The translations under genes and the position numbers were made by a program. From Lycocorax pyrrhopterus obiensis (Eukaryota > Chordata > Aves > Passeriformes > Paradisaeidae), in assembly GCA_014706295.1 (NCBI GenBank), contig JACSVZ010000002.1:15732494-15796493 (forward strand): DNA of 64,000 nt, written 5' to 3'. The notes under the pieces were generated by a model that was not told the DNA's origin, made no database searches, and saw only the letters and a program-made list of their open reading frames with translations. Shown here in pieces: positions 27,394-41,353 of this stretch (position 1 is the stretch's first letter; each line of letters starts with the position of its first letter).

Positions 27394-28459
27394 GTGAGAA
27401 AAATTCTCAGTAGGGAGGACTCAAATGCACCGAAGCCAGTGGGGCTGTCACCACCACCATTTCAGAAGCCTCTGTTATCTCTTTTGCTTCTGTTTCTCAG
27501 ATTTCCCTTGAAAGCTCAATTGTGTCTTTGACATGGGGATGCTAGAATGAAAATGGTAATGTCCAATGTTTAGAGGCAGAGGTCACTTGAATACTCTCCG
27601 GAACTAAGTGAGACAAAAAGAAAATATAAATTAACTGTACTATGAGACTAAGCACTTCATGAGTCAGGTTTTGTTCTTCTCCTGAGAACTAGACTCCCCT
27701 TTTCATCCAGGATTTCCTGACATCAAGCAGTCAGGCTGTGAGAAGGGCACAGAAGAGGGACTGCAGCATCAGGGTGGCAGTATCTCCCCCCAAGGGGGAG
27801 CCCTGTTCAGTGTTTCAATGCTCATTAGAATATTTTCTCAGACAATCATAAATCAAAGATTAAGAGAAAGAATTTTCACAGAGAAACAAATCCTTGACAG
27901 AGTAGGCAGCAGGATGTTTTCATACTTTATCAGGTACAGGCCCAATGTTCAGGTACAGGCTGGTGCTCAGTCCTCTAGAAGAGAGCAGCTCTACAGTACC
28001 TGCATCACACACATACAATTAGAACAAAATTTAGTCTTAAGGATCAAAAGGAATTAGAGGTAGATCAAAATCAAAATTATATTTAAATTGTCATGGGCTC
28101 ATACCTGTTTGCTGCAGAGCGTCTGCTGGGGTGTAAAATGTTCAGATTGCCTTTTTCTCTGTAAGGCCAGGCTTGGGAAGATGCCTGCGCTTTAGAAGCA
28201 GGGTCCCAGATGCCACAGCTTTTCATAGCCATCTTTACTTTTGTCTTACAGCACGTTGTCAGCAACCGTGTCTGCTGAGCCCCGTGTGCAGTGCATAAAA
28301 CAGTGTGTTTGAGAAAAGCTTGGGTTTTCCTCTGAGAGCACTGCTAAGTGCTCTTAAGGGGAATGTCAGAAGCTGCTGTGGTGAGAGAAGATCTGGGTTC
28401 AAGACTAGGACTGTCCAGCCACATGCATCCAGTGAATGCCAGCTGGTTCGTCTCATCCT
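27394..28459. other. No gene recognised
   Basis: Non-coding sequence between the candidate exon and the plus-strand CR1. A short perfect inverted repeat, 'agagcac' and 'gtgctct', lies near 28332-28352. No element or RNA gene was identified. Confidence 0.45.
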
Positions 28460-29275
28460 CAGACCTGGATGGGCTGGATCGATGGGCCAAGGCCGATGGT
28501 GTGAGGTTCAGTAAGGCCAAGTCTCGGGTCCTGCACTTGGGTCACAACAACTCCTGCAGCGCTACAGGCTGGGGGCAGTGGCTGGAAAGTGGCCCATCAG
28601 AAAAGGAGCTGAGGGAGCTGGTTTACAGCAGCTGAACATGATCTAGCATGTGCCCAGGTAGCCAAGAAGTCCAGTGTCATTTTGGCTTGTATCAAACATA
28701 GTGTGGCCAGCAGGACTTGGGAACTGATTGTCCCCCTGTACTCGGCACTGGTGAGGCTGCACCTTGAGTCTTGTGTCGAGTTCCAGGCCCTTTACTGCAA
28801 GAAAGGCTCTGGAGCATGTCCAGAGAAGGCAACAGAGCTGGTGAAGGGTCTAGAGAACAAGTCCTGTGAGAAACAGCTGAGGGAGCTGGAGGTGTTTAGC
28901 CTCAATAAAAAGAGGCTCAGGGAAGACAATTTTGCTTTCTACAATTCCCTGAAAGGAGGGTGTAGCCAGGTGGGGGTTGGCCTCTTCCCCCGGGCAGCCA
29001 GCAACAGGACAAGAGGATATTGCCTCAAGCTATGGCAGAGGAGTTTCAGGTTGGACATGAGGAAGAATTTCCTATGTAAAGGGTTGTTAAGCATTGGAAT
29101 AGACTGCCCAGGGAGGTGATGGAGTCACCATCCCTGAAGGTGATCAAAAAATGACTGGATGTGGCACCTAATGCTCTAGTCTAGTTTACATGGTGGTGAT
29201 CAAAGGGACTCAATTATCTTGGAGGTCTTCTCCAACCTAAATAATTCTGCAATCCTGTAATTTTATGATCTTCAG
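28460..29275 (+). mobile_element. CR1 LINE, C-terminal part of ORF2 and 3' UTR
   Basis: A forward-oriented CR1 truncated at the 5' side. The translation keeps recognisable pieces of the C-terminal reverse-transcriptase region in more than one frame, such as LDRWAKADGVRFSKAKSR and KSRVLHLGHNN near 28470-28550, then SVASRTWELIVPLYSALVR and ELVKGLENKSCEKQLREL near 28690-28900. It runs through LDMRKNFLCKG near 29055-29090 and ends with 'ctccaacctaaataattctg' and a degraded terminal repeat near 29275. Frameshifts and stops show it is dead; the 145-codon frame at 28682-29119 is only a surviving part of it. Confidence 0.93.
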
Positions 29276-32200
29276 CTTCCTAGTCTTTCTCCATCTAAAA
29301 TGAACCAGATCAAATCCATTGTATTAATGTGTTCAGAGAGTTGCCTGATGCAGACAGGTTCAGACACTCTCTTATCATCCTGTACCTCAAAGAAAAGAGA
29401 CGTTGTGCTGTCTGAGTGCGGGAAACAGAACATTTTTCTCCTGTTCAGTGGTTTTCCCTCCAGTGCCAAAGCCATCCTTAATTTTCAAAATCTTAGGATT
29501 GCTTTATTTTCTGAAACCCCAGACACTGACATTTTTTCAGTCCTTCTGCCTCGTGCCTTTTCCCTGATCTACTCTCTCACTACTTTTTTTGCTTCTTCAG
29601 TTTTCACCTTTTTGAACCTGGATCCCAAAATCTATTCTCCATTCCTCTGCTTATCAGAAAAAAACCTATTTCTCATTGCACATTTCCCACTTCTACCACC
29701 ATTGTTTTGACTTAGCCTATATTTAGCCTCCCTATAATGTACAAAACTTCCTCTCGCTGCCCATATAAATGTTATGTTACCCCAAATTTTTCCTGTCTAC
29801 TCCACTTCTCATTGTCAAGTTTTCCTCAGGCTATGTTATAGGGAGGATGTTATTTAAAGCATTTATTGCACTCTATCCTAGGAAACAGACTGGTTTTAGT
29901 TCTATCAGTGGCATTGTTAGAATGAAAAATAATGTATGGAGTTTTTATGGGAATTACAGAAGCCAGGTTACAGATCTACTCACAACAAAAATGAAGACAG
30001 CTCATAGAATGGAGAGGAACTAGATGATCGCATCCTCCAAGTCTCATAAAGAATTTCTCTTTAGTCTTATGTAACCTGAAAAAATGATAGGTCCTCATAA
30101 ACCAAAACTTTGTGTCCCTCCGAAGGCTAATGAAAATTTTCTTGTGCCTTCTGCTGTCTTTTACACTCTGGCAACAGAATGACTACTTCCAGAACCAATT
30201 TTTGTTTTTTCTTATTTTCTTTTCACTTTGTTTGCCTGAAATCCCTATGTATTCCAAGAAATATAGTCCATAAGTGCTAATCACCAGACCGAATATCATC
30301 AAGAGAAGACAATATATATAATACGGCATAAAAGAGGCAACATTGCAAACTAGCATAACCAAAACTGTGACACTAAATTTCCAAGGACAGGATTGGAAAA
30401 TCAACCTTTAATCCCCAAACAGTGTTTGGCATAACTGAATGGAAAGCTGCCTTGGGGAAGAGCAAGGCAGTGGTGCACTCACTGAAGCTGAAAATCTGTA
30501 ATTACAATAAGCTAAGACCAAAGTCGACCCTGTTCTCTGTATGCATCAGGTACTTGGATCTCGCCTTATATGTGTTCAGACCCCTGCAAGATCCAGCCCT
30601 GTGGCATCCTTTTGGAAATGGAAAAGAAAAAAGTTCTTCTCCAATCCACGCAAAAAGTCCTGTTTCACGTCAAATTTGGGACCAGAGGGACTAAGCCCAT
30701 GGTCCCTGCTTGTTGCACTCTGACAGACTGCCAATCAGAGGTTCTCAGCCATTGATGCCATAGCCTCAGGGCTTCCCAGCCAGACCTGACTACAGGCTGC
30801 CAAGCTGCTGGATGAACAGTCTGCAGGAAAGCAAGAAGACCTCTCCATCAGCTGTTTTCTGAACCTTTCTATTGTAATATATTAGAGTTTTTCACTGCAG
30901 GAGGCTCTAAGTCAGGAACCAAGTGCCCACATGCAGTTCGATCACATTGAAAATGTGTTGCCGTCATGGCTGGAGAGGAGCAGCCTTAAGCCCTGACATG
31001 AGTGTTCTAAGAAAAGCAAACAAAATTACCTTTTCTGTTTTTAAGAAGTGCTGCGATTTTTCAGCCTGAAGCATGATTTTCCTGTGAGAGGCTGAATTAT
31101 TTGGTAAGGAGACAGTCATACTGTCTAGCACTGGGCAGCCAGTAGCTGTGCTTTGAAACACCCTTAGAGAGGCTGCTCCTTTTTGACTGTATAGGGAAAT
31201 TTGGCTGCTTAGAGAGCCCTGAATCATCCTGCAATTAAGTGTCTGCAATGGGGATTGCAAAAACGCATTTGATGTTGGAATACTTGTCTCTAACAAAGCC
31301 GGAACAAGTACAGATCTGAGGAGCCTCTGTGCTCTAAGAAATTCAGCGTTCCCCAGTGCAGTGCTATAAATAAAGTCCTTTGGCAAAGAGGCAGTGGGCA
31401 TCAACTAAAGCCTTTTGCCAACAGGTAACAGGTTTATGCCCAAATGAAGTACAATATCCCAGCAAGCATTTTCAGGCATCCCTAACAAGGTCTGCTTTCT
31501 GGCTTGCTCCATATAAAAATGACTCTAAACCCAAAACTCCAGCTAACACCATCATCAGGTACGTGTCAGGCCTAAAGCCTAAAGATGGGCAGAGATGTCC
31601 CATGAGCCAGCTTTAGGAATTTCATCATGTGATCCCATTTTGCCAAAAGCCTGTTGCCCAAGATCTTTTTAACTAAGTGGTTTCAGAAAAAAAAAGATTG
31701 AAAATAGCTCAAATTCTCACATCCCACAGGCTCAAATTCAGTGGGTAAACAAATCACAGTTCAGTGACACGGCAAGTTTTGAGGCAAGACTTGACACCGT
31801 ATTTGTGACTGACCATTTTTACTTCTCCGTTTTATGAGTGGGGTGTAAAGAAGTACAATTACTTGTAGAAAAGTTATGTGGCAGAGCTGGGAGTTGTACC
31901 CAGGCTTTTCTGGAGCCGCACTGGACACTTCTCTGTCTGGTACATGGGACATTTTTGTTTATAGGAGTCAGTTGCTTTTAACAAAGTCCTTGGTGGTGAA
32001 GAAGGAAGCAGTGTGGGTTTGTGGTCTTGGGGATCACTTCATCATAAGGATACATACACACTGCTAGAGAACAGCAGTAGACACCCGGCCTCAAGCCCTA
32101 CCCTGAAGAAGTGACAATACAAACTTTGTCAGAAATTACTGTGATCTGGTGGTAGCTGAAACTTCCAAAGGAGGAAGATACAAGACCTAGAAGGAGAGAT

Positions 32201-32580
32201 TGAATAGTGCAGCTGGATCCAGTCCTGGAGAGCAGCTTACATGGGAGAAGCTTTTTTCCTTCCAGGGAAGAGCTGATAAAATCATCATCAGACATTTGAA
32301 AACTTCCATATCAACCACAGTGGCAAAACATATTTTTTATTGTTTGATATTTTTCTTTACACTGATTTACAATGAGTTACCAAAACAAATCCTAACTATT
32401 GTAAGATTATTTACTTTTCATGCAAGGCAAACTCCTTATGATAAATGCAGTGTTTTCTTAAAGCTAAGTTCAGACATTAGCCTGAAGGAGACAATTAGTG
32501 TGAACCAAATGAATCCTTTGCCCACAAATTCCAATAAGTTTTTTTTAAATCTTCCATGAGGTAAAAAAATCTTGAAAAAG
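29276..32580. other. No gene recognised
   Basis: AT-rich non-coding sequence. A hydrophobic minus-strand frame at 30183-30404 and a 146-codon minus frame at 30964-31404 were inspected; neither shows a family signature. Confidence 0.45.
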
Positions 32581-32913
32581 TTATTTTAAGAAATAAATGG
32601 AAAGTGGGTTTTCTGTACAATTGAGAGTTGGACATTCATAGTTCATTTCTGGGTGAATTTTTCCTTTTCTTGCCTTAACATTTTTATTTTTAATAAAAAA
32701 CAGCAAGGTAAATAGGAGCACTGTGGCAATCAAAGTGATGAGCTGGCAATCTGTAACTTTGTCTGCAATGCCCAAACACCAGACATAATTCATGTTCCAC
32801 TGGTGTGACACATTCTGGAATCTGGGATGGACACCAGCCTCTGGCACACAGTGGGCTGAGCTGGGGGAAGAGCTGAGTTCTTGCAGATGGGTAAACTCCA
32901 CCAAAGTGCACAC
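32581..32913 (-). other. Weak candidate: open frame with one membrane-like segment
   Basis: A 110-codon minus-strand frame. Residues about 58-76 (LITLIATVLLFTLLFF) form one hydrophobic segment followed by a basic stretch, IKNKNVKARKGK, which resembles a transmembrane helix with a stop-transfer tail. The upstream part has a few Cys residues but no recognisable domain. AT-rich DNA readily yields such Leu/Phe/Lys/Asn-rich frames by chance. No clear splice acceptor or poly(A) signal supports it. Confidence 0.12.
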
Positions 32914-35900
32914 ACTGGAAATATAATGAAGAAATGATCCACGTGCATTAGGGTGTAAAAGCCATCTTTGTGCTTAGGAGCATTTGTGTTGTAGGAACAA
33001 AGCAAAAAAGCAAAAGCATTGTGCATAGCAAAGCATCTTGGTTTTGTTGGACTGTGTTAATAACGAGTGACTGGTTCTACTCTGGTGGGCTCTGGTCCAC
33101 TTGAGCCACTGCACGCGCACAAAGTGGCTTTTGGGCGCAAGTGAGCTGGAGAGGGGAGGACTCTCTAGTCTTTGTTACCCTGTGTTTCTTTCAGGATAGT
33201 GAACACATGCTATGCCCCAGTTTGCAGCTATAACCAGGCATGTCTGTAATGATGGCACTCTTGATCCACATTCCCCATCCAGAGGCTACCTGATCATTGG
33301 AGTCCTAACCTCGAGGATGACAAAATGGAAATGTTTACATTTAAAACTGGAAAGACTTTTATAGAGAGCGGCTCTATTCTTTGTGAGTAAATTCTGTGAA
33401 AATCCTTCCCTTCCACAGAAAATTTATGTGGGAATTTTTTTAATAAAAAACAAATATTTGAAAACTCTCTCTTTCCCTAACAGAATACATCACCTCCCCA
33501 CATTTCTCCACACTGAGGATCTCCAGACTTCATTCCTTATAATGTGTGCTGGACAGATTTCCCTATGATTCAGGATCTTCTCTTTTAAAGACATTTTCTG
33601 CACCTTTTTTTTCAAAACAAGCCCTGGTCCAAACACACACCCACTGGCACCACACCGGGGCAGCATTAAAAAAAAAAAAAGCACAAAAATCACCTCGCTC
33701 GTTTTCTCTGGCTCTCTGACTCCTTCCTGCACTTTCTTTTCCAAAACAGAAGGAGGAATCCCACAGCGTGTAGTTGTTATTTGACTTTTCCTTTCCCTCT
33801 TCTCCACTGAGGTCAGGAAATAGCACAGCCTGAAGGAGTGTGTGTTCCACACATACAGATGCACCGTGAAGTACTCGGAGGCAGGGTGAGCTCCAGGGCT
33901 CCTGCATCATTGCCGTCCCCCAGTCCCGAGCAGGACGAACAGGACCCCTCGCAGCAGTCCCTGCCGCGGCTCTGAAACACATATCAGCTCCCCAAAGGGG
34001 AAACTCAACCACACCACCTCGGCGGCTTCGCTTCCTGCTGCAGCATCAGGAAGGCTCCTGGTAGGAGACCTCCCAGCCAGTTCAGTGTCACAGATACAGC
34101 TTTCTTGTGCTGATTTTCCCTGTCCTCTTCAGGCAGTGTGAGAGAGGGTCCTGTCGATGTTGTTGCTGCTCTAAGGCATCCCAGAACTTAGGTTTTCTGG
34201 ATCCTTAAAATACAAGAAATGAATGTATATTTTTAAAGCTCAATGCATTTTGCATTCAAGGACACAGAAAATACTTCTTTATGTAGAGAAGGGAGAGTTA
34301 AAGACATAAAGGCTAATAGTAACAGCTGAATATTATTTCCATGAATGGTTTTATACCTTGACTAAATCTGACTGCCTTAAACAGAGGGAATTGAGCAAGC
34401 ATCGCTCCTGAAAGTGATTATGCTTTTGTTTATTGCTGCTGCATTGCTAGGGTGGGAGGCAAATGTAGGTTTAGTGGGGATTACCCTTCAGTTGCCTGCT
34501 CCAGGGCTGTCATTGCTGCTTGGTGTCAGAGAGGGCTGCCTGGGCTGCAGGAACACAGGTACCTGTCCTGGAGAGCAGCCTGGAGGCACCTCACCATCAC
34601 CCACCGCAGCGGGTCCTCTTTACTGTCAGAAATGACCCTTCTTGCTCTGCACTTACCATTAGTCTCTCAAGGAACTTTGACGGGGCCCAGGCTTACTCCA
34701 AAAGAGATAAAAGTGAAAAGGTCACACCTCTGGGTCAAAGGCTAAAAGGCAGATAAAACACCCTGCCTGCAGAAGCAAAATCCAAGGGAAATCAAATCAG
34801 TTCCTAAGAAAGAGTAGCTTGTAGGCTGAACTCTAGCAGGAGGACACAATTGCCCTTCTTTCAGCAGCTTCTCCCTCCCTTTTTTCTTCCAACATGGGTT
34901 AACAAAATATATTTAAGCACAAAGCAAAATAAACTCAAATGAAAAACCCAGCCTGCCTCCTCTCCAATGGCTGATTTAATGGAGGCTTTTGCTCTATAGG
35001 GTCATCTTTTCATCTTTGCTGAGGGCAGAGGAAAAAATACTTTTAAACACAGGAAAGACAGAATTTGGTATTAAATGTCTTCCTTTAACCAAATGGGCAC
35101 AGCTACTCTTCTGACTGGTGACTTGAAGAGGACTTAGAACAATTAATCAGAAAAGGTCAGCTTTCAGTCAGGCAGGTTGAAAAAGGGGATAGTGGCAAGT
35201 TTTGGGAGGGAAGGATAAACCATGAAAAGCAAAAATACAGGTAATAAAAAACATACGTAAATGAGGATCTAAGAGACCTCTTTAGAGTACTCAGCAAGAA
35301 ACTTTTACATTTCTATAATCAGAAGAGGCAGCTTTGAGGCATCCTGGCTAGACTGAGCCAGATGCACATGCAAGTGAACTTTCACATATTGGGACACAGG
35401 CTGAGTGAAAAATTTTTTCAGATCCCTTTGGATATGAACAAAAGAAAACAAACATTTTCCTCCCTTCTCTCAGGGGGATCAGAGTAACAAGGGTGGCTGA
35501 GGTTTGCATGTGCCTCTGTGAAGAAAGATCCCGTGGCAGCTCTGCAGAGGTGAGAGTGCCCATGCAGAACCTACAAAACTACTTTTGCACATATGGTTCT
35601 AACATCAATGTTATGAAATCAAATTTTGCTGTTTCCCTTCTTCACATTTCTGCAGTGTACTGCTACACACAGGTACAAGGCATTGCATGAGTTTTGGATG
35701 TTTTCTTGTGTTCACTGCTGAAGCCCAGCCTCACATAACCTGCTCCTCTTCTGTTTTGTGCCCACGGATGCAGGGCTTCCTTCTGATAAAAACTGTGATG
35801 GTTTTGCCATTGACTTTGCTACATTTCCAGAACTTCTTCTCTATTTCAGTTTTTCATTCAGTGGAGTTTTAAACCTTCAAACTTCTCCACATTAGACCAA

Positions 35901-37802
35901 CACAAGGAAGGATTTGGGAAAACCAGTTTTCAGCTTAAGCAGAACAACTGCTGAACCATTAGAAACTCATGAGGGTTTATGAGGTCCCAGAGCACCAGAG
36001 AAATGTTGACATGCTGCATTATGCAGAAGTAAGAAACTTTCAGAATGACCAACCAGTTTAACCTTGGCAAGATACTTGAAAGCACTATAAAGCAACTGCC
36101 TCATAGAAAATAAGAATAACTGATAAAAAGAGCTTAGATTTATGAAGAACTAAGAATGTCAAACCACAGTCTCTTCCACCAAGAGAGAAAATGTTTTACG
36201 GTCTGGAAAAGGATTCATGGGTTCAATTTTGAGTTTAATACTGTGTTTCCCTGTTAAGGACATAAGTTTTAAACAGAAGTTCTCCAAAATGGGTGCGTAA
36301 TTGGCTGAAAACCACAGCCAAGTGAGAGCACTCAGGACGCTGGTATTGAGTAGGTTGGTTCACTACCGGAGCACTGCGGCTCTCCCGGGCTTTCACAGAA
36401 TAGCTTTTCCTTCTAACATGAGCGTGTCACTCACAGCTGCATCTGAGAACAATGGCTTAAGCAAGAAATTAATAAAAGCCCATTAGCCATCTCTGCTCCC
36501 TCCAGGTCTAAAGTTTGAGGTGGTGAATCACACTCGTGGCTCTTAAGGTATGTTCTACGCATCTACACTGGGTTTCAGAGCAGAGCTCCCAGGTGCCCAG
36601 CCTCCATCTGAGTATTTCAAAACATACAGGCAGCCCTTGCGGTAGATACTGCTGGGCTATGGAGAATACATCCATGTTTCCCTGAAGTCCTGGAACAGAG
36701 AAATTTGTCCTATGTAATAAGGAAGGCCATAAAAGAGTAGGATGCAGAATGTCTCTCAAATCACAGGCTATTCCCCAGACATGGGACTTCCAATGTAAAA
36801 ATATATAATTTCAGGTATATATATAAAAAAAAGCACAGCTGCTTTTCAAAATATACTTTGCTGCTAACTTCATTGTTTGATCTTGCAAGAAAAGTTTTAT
36901 TTTTCAGGTGATGAAACATTCAATCATATCTTTAACATATCTAGGATTAGCTAAACAATAGATCTGCACAGTCAAAACCTGGATATGAGTTTTGTCTCAC
37001 AATGATCAAAATCACAATCCCAAGTAGAACTCCTAGTCTGGTGGCTGATTTGTGTAAATCATTACATTAAACAATAATGCCTCTGGGATTCATTTTCAGG
37101 ACACAGCTGATCATTAAACCTCTTTTAGATCGTTTTAAGGTTATTCTGAAGTTAAGTCAATACTTAGCTCAGCTCTGCTGCTGTTCTTCATTGAATGCAT
37201 CCAGAAGACACAACCTTTTCTCAAACAAGGGGAATCCTCACTCTGTTTTTAACTAAAAACTCTACAATCCAATTTTTGGAATATTGGACTCTTCCAGGAA
37301 AGCTCCTGAAATGAGTTCAGCAAACAGTTGCTCAACTCCCTCTTTCCCTCCCCTTTAATCTCGGGTGCTGACCTGGCCATTCATTCCATGTTTGCAGTGG
37401 TGAGCTCTGCAAACTGAGTTTCCATGGCAGCCCTAATCCATGAATAGGGCCGGCTCCATCGGTGGTCACTTAGGACAGGCTTTGTCCTCCCCATGTCCTG
37501 TCGCTGGCAAAATCAGAAGACAGAAAACAAGCGCCTTCAGTAAACATGACCTAATGAGATCCTCGACTTTGTGACGGGGGCCTGGAAAGGGAACGTGTGG
37601 GGACGCCTGCCTCTTCTGGGATTTTCCACTGAGGTCTCCCAGCGGTTTCCTGCCTTTTTTTGTAGACTGTCTTATTTAAACTGCAATTTCTAGAAAAATT
37701 TCTCTTTCTCCTTGTCTTTTTTAGATACAGATATAACTGAATGAACGTGGCAAAACCATGGTCTGGCTTAGTGAGAGCTGTGTCCAGTGTTCTCTTCTGC
37801 AG
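32914..37802. other. No gene recognised
   Basis: Non-coding. A small GC-richer patch with several CpGs lies near 33890-34030 and is much weaker than the block at 24070. A 13-base A run lies at about 33668. An AT-rich 'atatatataaaaaaaa' patch is near 36816. A 149-codon minus frame at 33563-34012 overlaps another minus frame and has no domain. Confidence 0.45.
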
Positions 37803-37872
37803 GTGCCAGGTTGTCCTCTCCCCAGAGATGCATCTGACCAACTCTTTGATCACAGGATACACATGGCACCCG
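37803..37872 (+). other. Candidate 70-bp internal exon with strong splice sites
   Basis: A well-formed acceptor (pyrimidine-rich 'tgttctcttctgcag' ending at 37802) and a near-consensus donor (GGTGAGTTT, GT at 37873) bracket 70 bases. Two of the three forward frames are open; one reads CQVVLSPEMHLTNSLITGYT, the other VPGCPLPRDASDQLFDHRIH. Pairs like this also occur by chance in 64 kb, and no flanking exon was found. It could belong to a coding gene or a non-coding RNA. Confidence 0.22.
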
Positions 37873-40800
37873 GTGAGTTTCCTCTGAGGAGACGCCCAGA
37901 GCAGGGCCCTGTGCTTTCATTCTCTTCCTCCCTTGGGTGTTAAACACCAGGCTGATCCCCACTACAAACCCTTCGCCAGGCAGTGCTAGAAGCTACTTAT
38001 GGGGCTTGTACAAATGAACAAAAATTGAACTCTATGTTTCCACAATTGTACATGACTTCTTTCATTTTATGCTCAATAATCACAGTCAATTCATCTGGGC
38101 GTTAACATGATTGCTTGTGAAACTGTCTAGGAGGATGACAGCAAAACTTTTCCAGAAGATTAGGCTTCCAAGCTGCTAAGACATTTGGAAAAAAATGATA
38201 GCATGTAAAAATATGCCTGAAATACAATGAAGAAGACAAGTTGTGTACTTCAAGTATATATTCCACACATTCTTTAAAGTGCAACTTTTGCTCAGTTCCT
38301 CCAAGGTCTCTTTCCTTTGTTCCAGGGCATAAAAGTCTTGCTGTCCATCCTCTTTTAACTCATCATGTGAGACACAACACCGAAGGTAAACGTGCTGGGC
38401 ACCGTGTACTTGCATCTGGCCTCTGTGCACTGTCAGCTGCTTCCGCAGGGCTGGATGGGACACAGCCTCTTATTTAGGGTCTGATTTCAACTGTTTGCCC
38501 TCACGTAACTCAGAACAGTTGTCACAAAAAAGCTGATCATTATCTCCACCTACTGCAAATACATTTCAGAGAATACAGACAGCTGAGTCCCACAGCCCTT
38601 ACTTTGGGAAAACTCCCACTGCCTCCATATGTTTGATGTTTTACCCACAATTAACAGCTACAGTCGATGTATTTACAGGAATTCCTCTGAAATCGAAAAC
38701 ACAGGCAGACTAATGGGATATAAAAGAAAGAGAAAGGAAGTGACTTTGGCCATGGCGTGCTTCCACCCCATGCAGCTGAGATTGGACAGCTAAAGGACCC
38801 CTGGCCCAGCGCCCTGTCAATTACCTTAATCCCAACCCGAATAGGAATGACACTAAACACTCCACAAAAATGCTTCCAAACATTGCCACGGGAAAAAGGA
38901 AAAGCATTAACCCTGCCTTCCCAGGCACAGCTTCAGTAATGGACATCTTGCATTTTACATGGAGAAACACATGAACATAAAAGACATACCCTCCAGTGAA
39001 AACTTGCACAACCTCTCAGAGGGAACAGAATTAATCGCAGGGAATAATTACAGTTCTAAACAAGAATATTTATGACATTACATAAACACCATTAAAACAA
39101 ACTGAAAGGCAATAATTTTGAGAAAGAGGAAAGGAGGAAGTGAGGCAGGGGGGATGAAAACCAATCAAAGTTTATAGTTGAAAAGATAAAAGTTCCCGTG
39201 TGTCAACCATCTTGAAAATTGTTGCTTCAGCCATCATTTGTCCCTTGTTTACTCCCCTTAATAAAACAGGGAAAGAATTTTGTTTATAAAGTTAGCCAAT
39301 ACTTGGAGCTTAAAGCACTTTTCTTAAAAAGGATCTTTCAAAAGCAACAAGAAATGTGGAAAATTTCTTTCTGAAATGTTTTAACTTTTCAAGAAAAAGC
39401 ATTTCAAGTCATTATCATCTCATCAACCCTCTTTTCTTCCTCCATCCTTTTTTTCCCTTTTTCCCGAGGCAGGGACGGATGAAGGGAAGAGGGAGTTTTC
39501 CTCTTTTGTTGCTCAATGAAAAAAAATAGCACAACTGTATTTTTAAATCAATGAAAAATTGAAAGAATTGCAAAGAAAAGCATTTAGAGGCTTTCTTTTG
39601 CAACATACTTGTAGCATTTTTCTAGCCAGTTCTAGTTATTTAGAGCTGGGGTGAAATCTTCTTGTGTCTTTTACACCACAGATTTCACTCCAAAAACCTT
39701 GGAGCTTGAAAATTGCCCTGGGCAGCATTGGCTCAGGCTGAGCCTGCAAGGCCTGTATTGCCCCCCTAGAGACCAAAAGCTCTAATACCTGGCAGTCACT
39801 CAGGGAACCCAGAAATGGCCTGGCAGATCCTCTTCAGGAGAGATGCTCTCACACTCCCTTCAGTTTGGGTTAGATATGTCCCTGGTGAGAGCAGTGTCTA
39901 CATGTACCGCGGGAACATGGAAATAGTTTTGAATTGCTCTCTGAAAATAAAGCCTTTTGGTCAAAATGCTGTTTCCTTCATTTTTTATTCTGACTCAGGC
40001 ATATTCCAGCATCAAGAAAAGGATGGTAATCATCAGCACTCAGAGCCATAAGAAAAACAATTCTTTCCTTTACATTTCCCTCTTCCAAGAGATGGCTTCT
40101 GGGAATTGCAACCAACCTTCTGCTATATGGACTGCTGGCCCAAAAATGCACATGGTGCTTTTGCAACCCAGGCAAGAAGCAGGGGACCTTGGTGGGCCGA
40201 GTGGGTGGCTGTGATGAGGAGATGTCTGTGGACATTTCATGGGCTGGAATTCAAGGTGAGGGAGCTGCTAGACATATACCTGCATTTGAAAGCTGGGTGC
40301 ACCTTTGCAGGGGCACCAGAAAATTTTGCAAATGGAGCACCATGGCTTAGTAGTAGAACCTCCCTCCAGAGAAGCATAAAAATGTGCTCTGCCGTCTGCA
40401 AGCTGCAGGATCAATATCAAGTCTGTGATTTGTACAAAACTACTGCAATCTAATTGATACACATGGACAACAGATATGCTTTTGCAAATCAGCTGCGATT
40501 ACCAGGATCCCTTGCAGGACTCAATAAACAATGTCTGGCTTTGGGGCTGCAGAACACACACACGGCTACGCAAACCTCCCAAACAATTTTCCACTCTGCC
40601 ACCCAGGCTTCATCAGCCAAAAGATTGTAAAAGAGCATGTGACAACACAAACAGCTTGGGTTTAGCCAAAAACCCAAAGTACAAAAACTCATCTAGCCCA
40701 GCACAGTCTGCATCCAATTCCCTGCCTGCATAGGGAAACATTTCACTTTCCAGGTTTATTATTCCACACCCTTAGAAACAAGAAGAGACCCGCTTTCCCC

Positions 40801-41309
40801 CCTTACCCATGCACTCTCCATCCTCCCCTCCATCTCCTCAGAACTGAAAGCACTTGGGTTTTGTGGCCAAGCGTAGACAGGCAGATGGGAAATCACACGT
40901 TGCACCTTTCTTCTCCATTTTCCCTGGTGCCAGGCACTTCTCCACTACCCTGATTTACTCATCGAGGTGTTGAGGAGAGTTTGCTCTGCTAACTTTGGGA
41001 GTCAGGCAGCATTTCCTGGACCAGAATGATGGTTTAAGTAAGGTCCTTCCACTGACCTCCCCGTGACACTCTGCTCATGAATAACCAGGTCTGTCGCTGC
41101 CCCTCATGCTTAATTTTCTCTGAGGAAATTTTCTGTTAAGGGGCAACAGTTTTCCATTTCAGTGTACAGCACTACCCAGCTGCTTGTTATTTCACTTGGC
41201 TGAGCCTGACAAGCTAATGGTATGTTTGATTTGCACTACCAGTTCCTGCTAGAGACATCATAACTTTTATTACAGACGTGGTTCTTGTTAGAGACTCAGT
41301 TGTCCGCAG

Positions 41310-41313
<4 letters not shown>
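37873..41313. other. No gene recognised
   Basis: Non-coding. An 84-base segment at 40172-40255 lies between an acceptor-like 'tttgcaacccag' and a donor-like 'caaggtgagg' and is open in two frames, but it is no better than chance on sequence alone. No element was identified. Confidence 0.4.

Positions 41314-41352
<39 letters not shown>
41314..41352. repeat. Poly(A) run of 39 bases
   Basis: An uninterrupted run of 39 adenines between 'gtccgcagaagt' and 'gcacacttatttcag'. No AATAAA lies in the 40 bases upstream and I see no matching target-site duplication by eye. It gives a spurious poly-Lys frame. It may be a simple mononucleotide repeat or the tail of an unrecognised retrocopy. Confidence 0.95.

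Positions 41353-41353
<1 letters not shown>

Noticed and set aside
28682..29119. 145-codon frame as a possible host gene
   Set aside because: It is the C-terminal reverse-transcriptase part of a dead CR1 LINE.
30183..30404. Hydrophobic minus-strand frame that could be a membrane protein end
   Set aside because: AT-rich DNA gives Phe/Ile/Leu/Tyr-rich frames by chance, and no splice or family evidence supports it.
40172..40255. 84-base segment between acceptor-like and donor-like sites
   Set aside because: Open in two frames but the splice signals are ordinary; many such pairs are expected in 64 kb.
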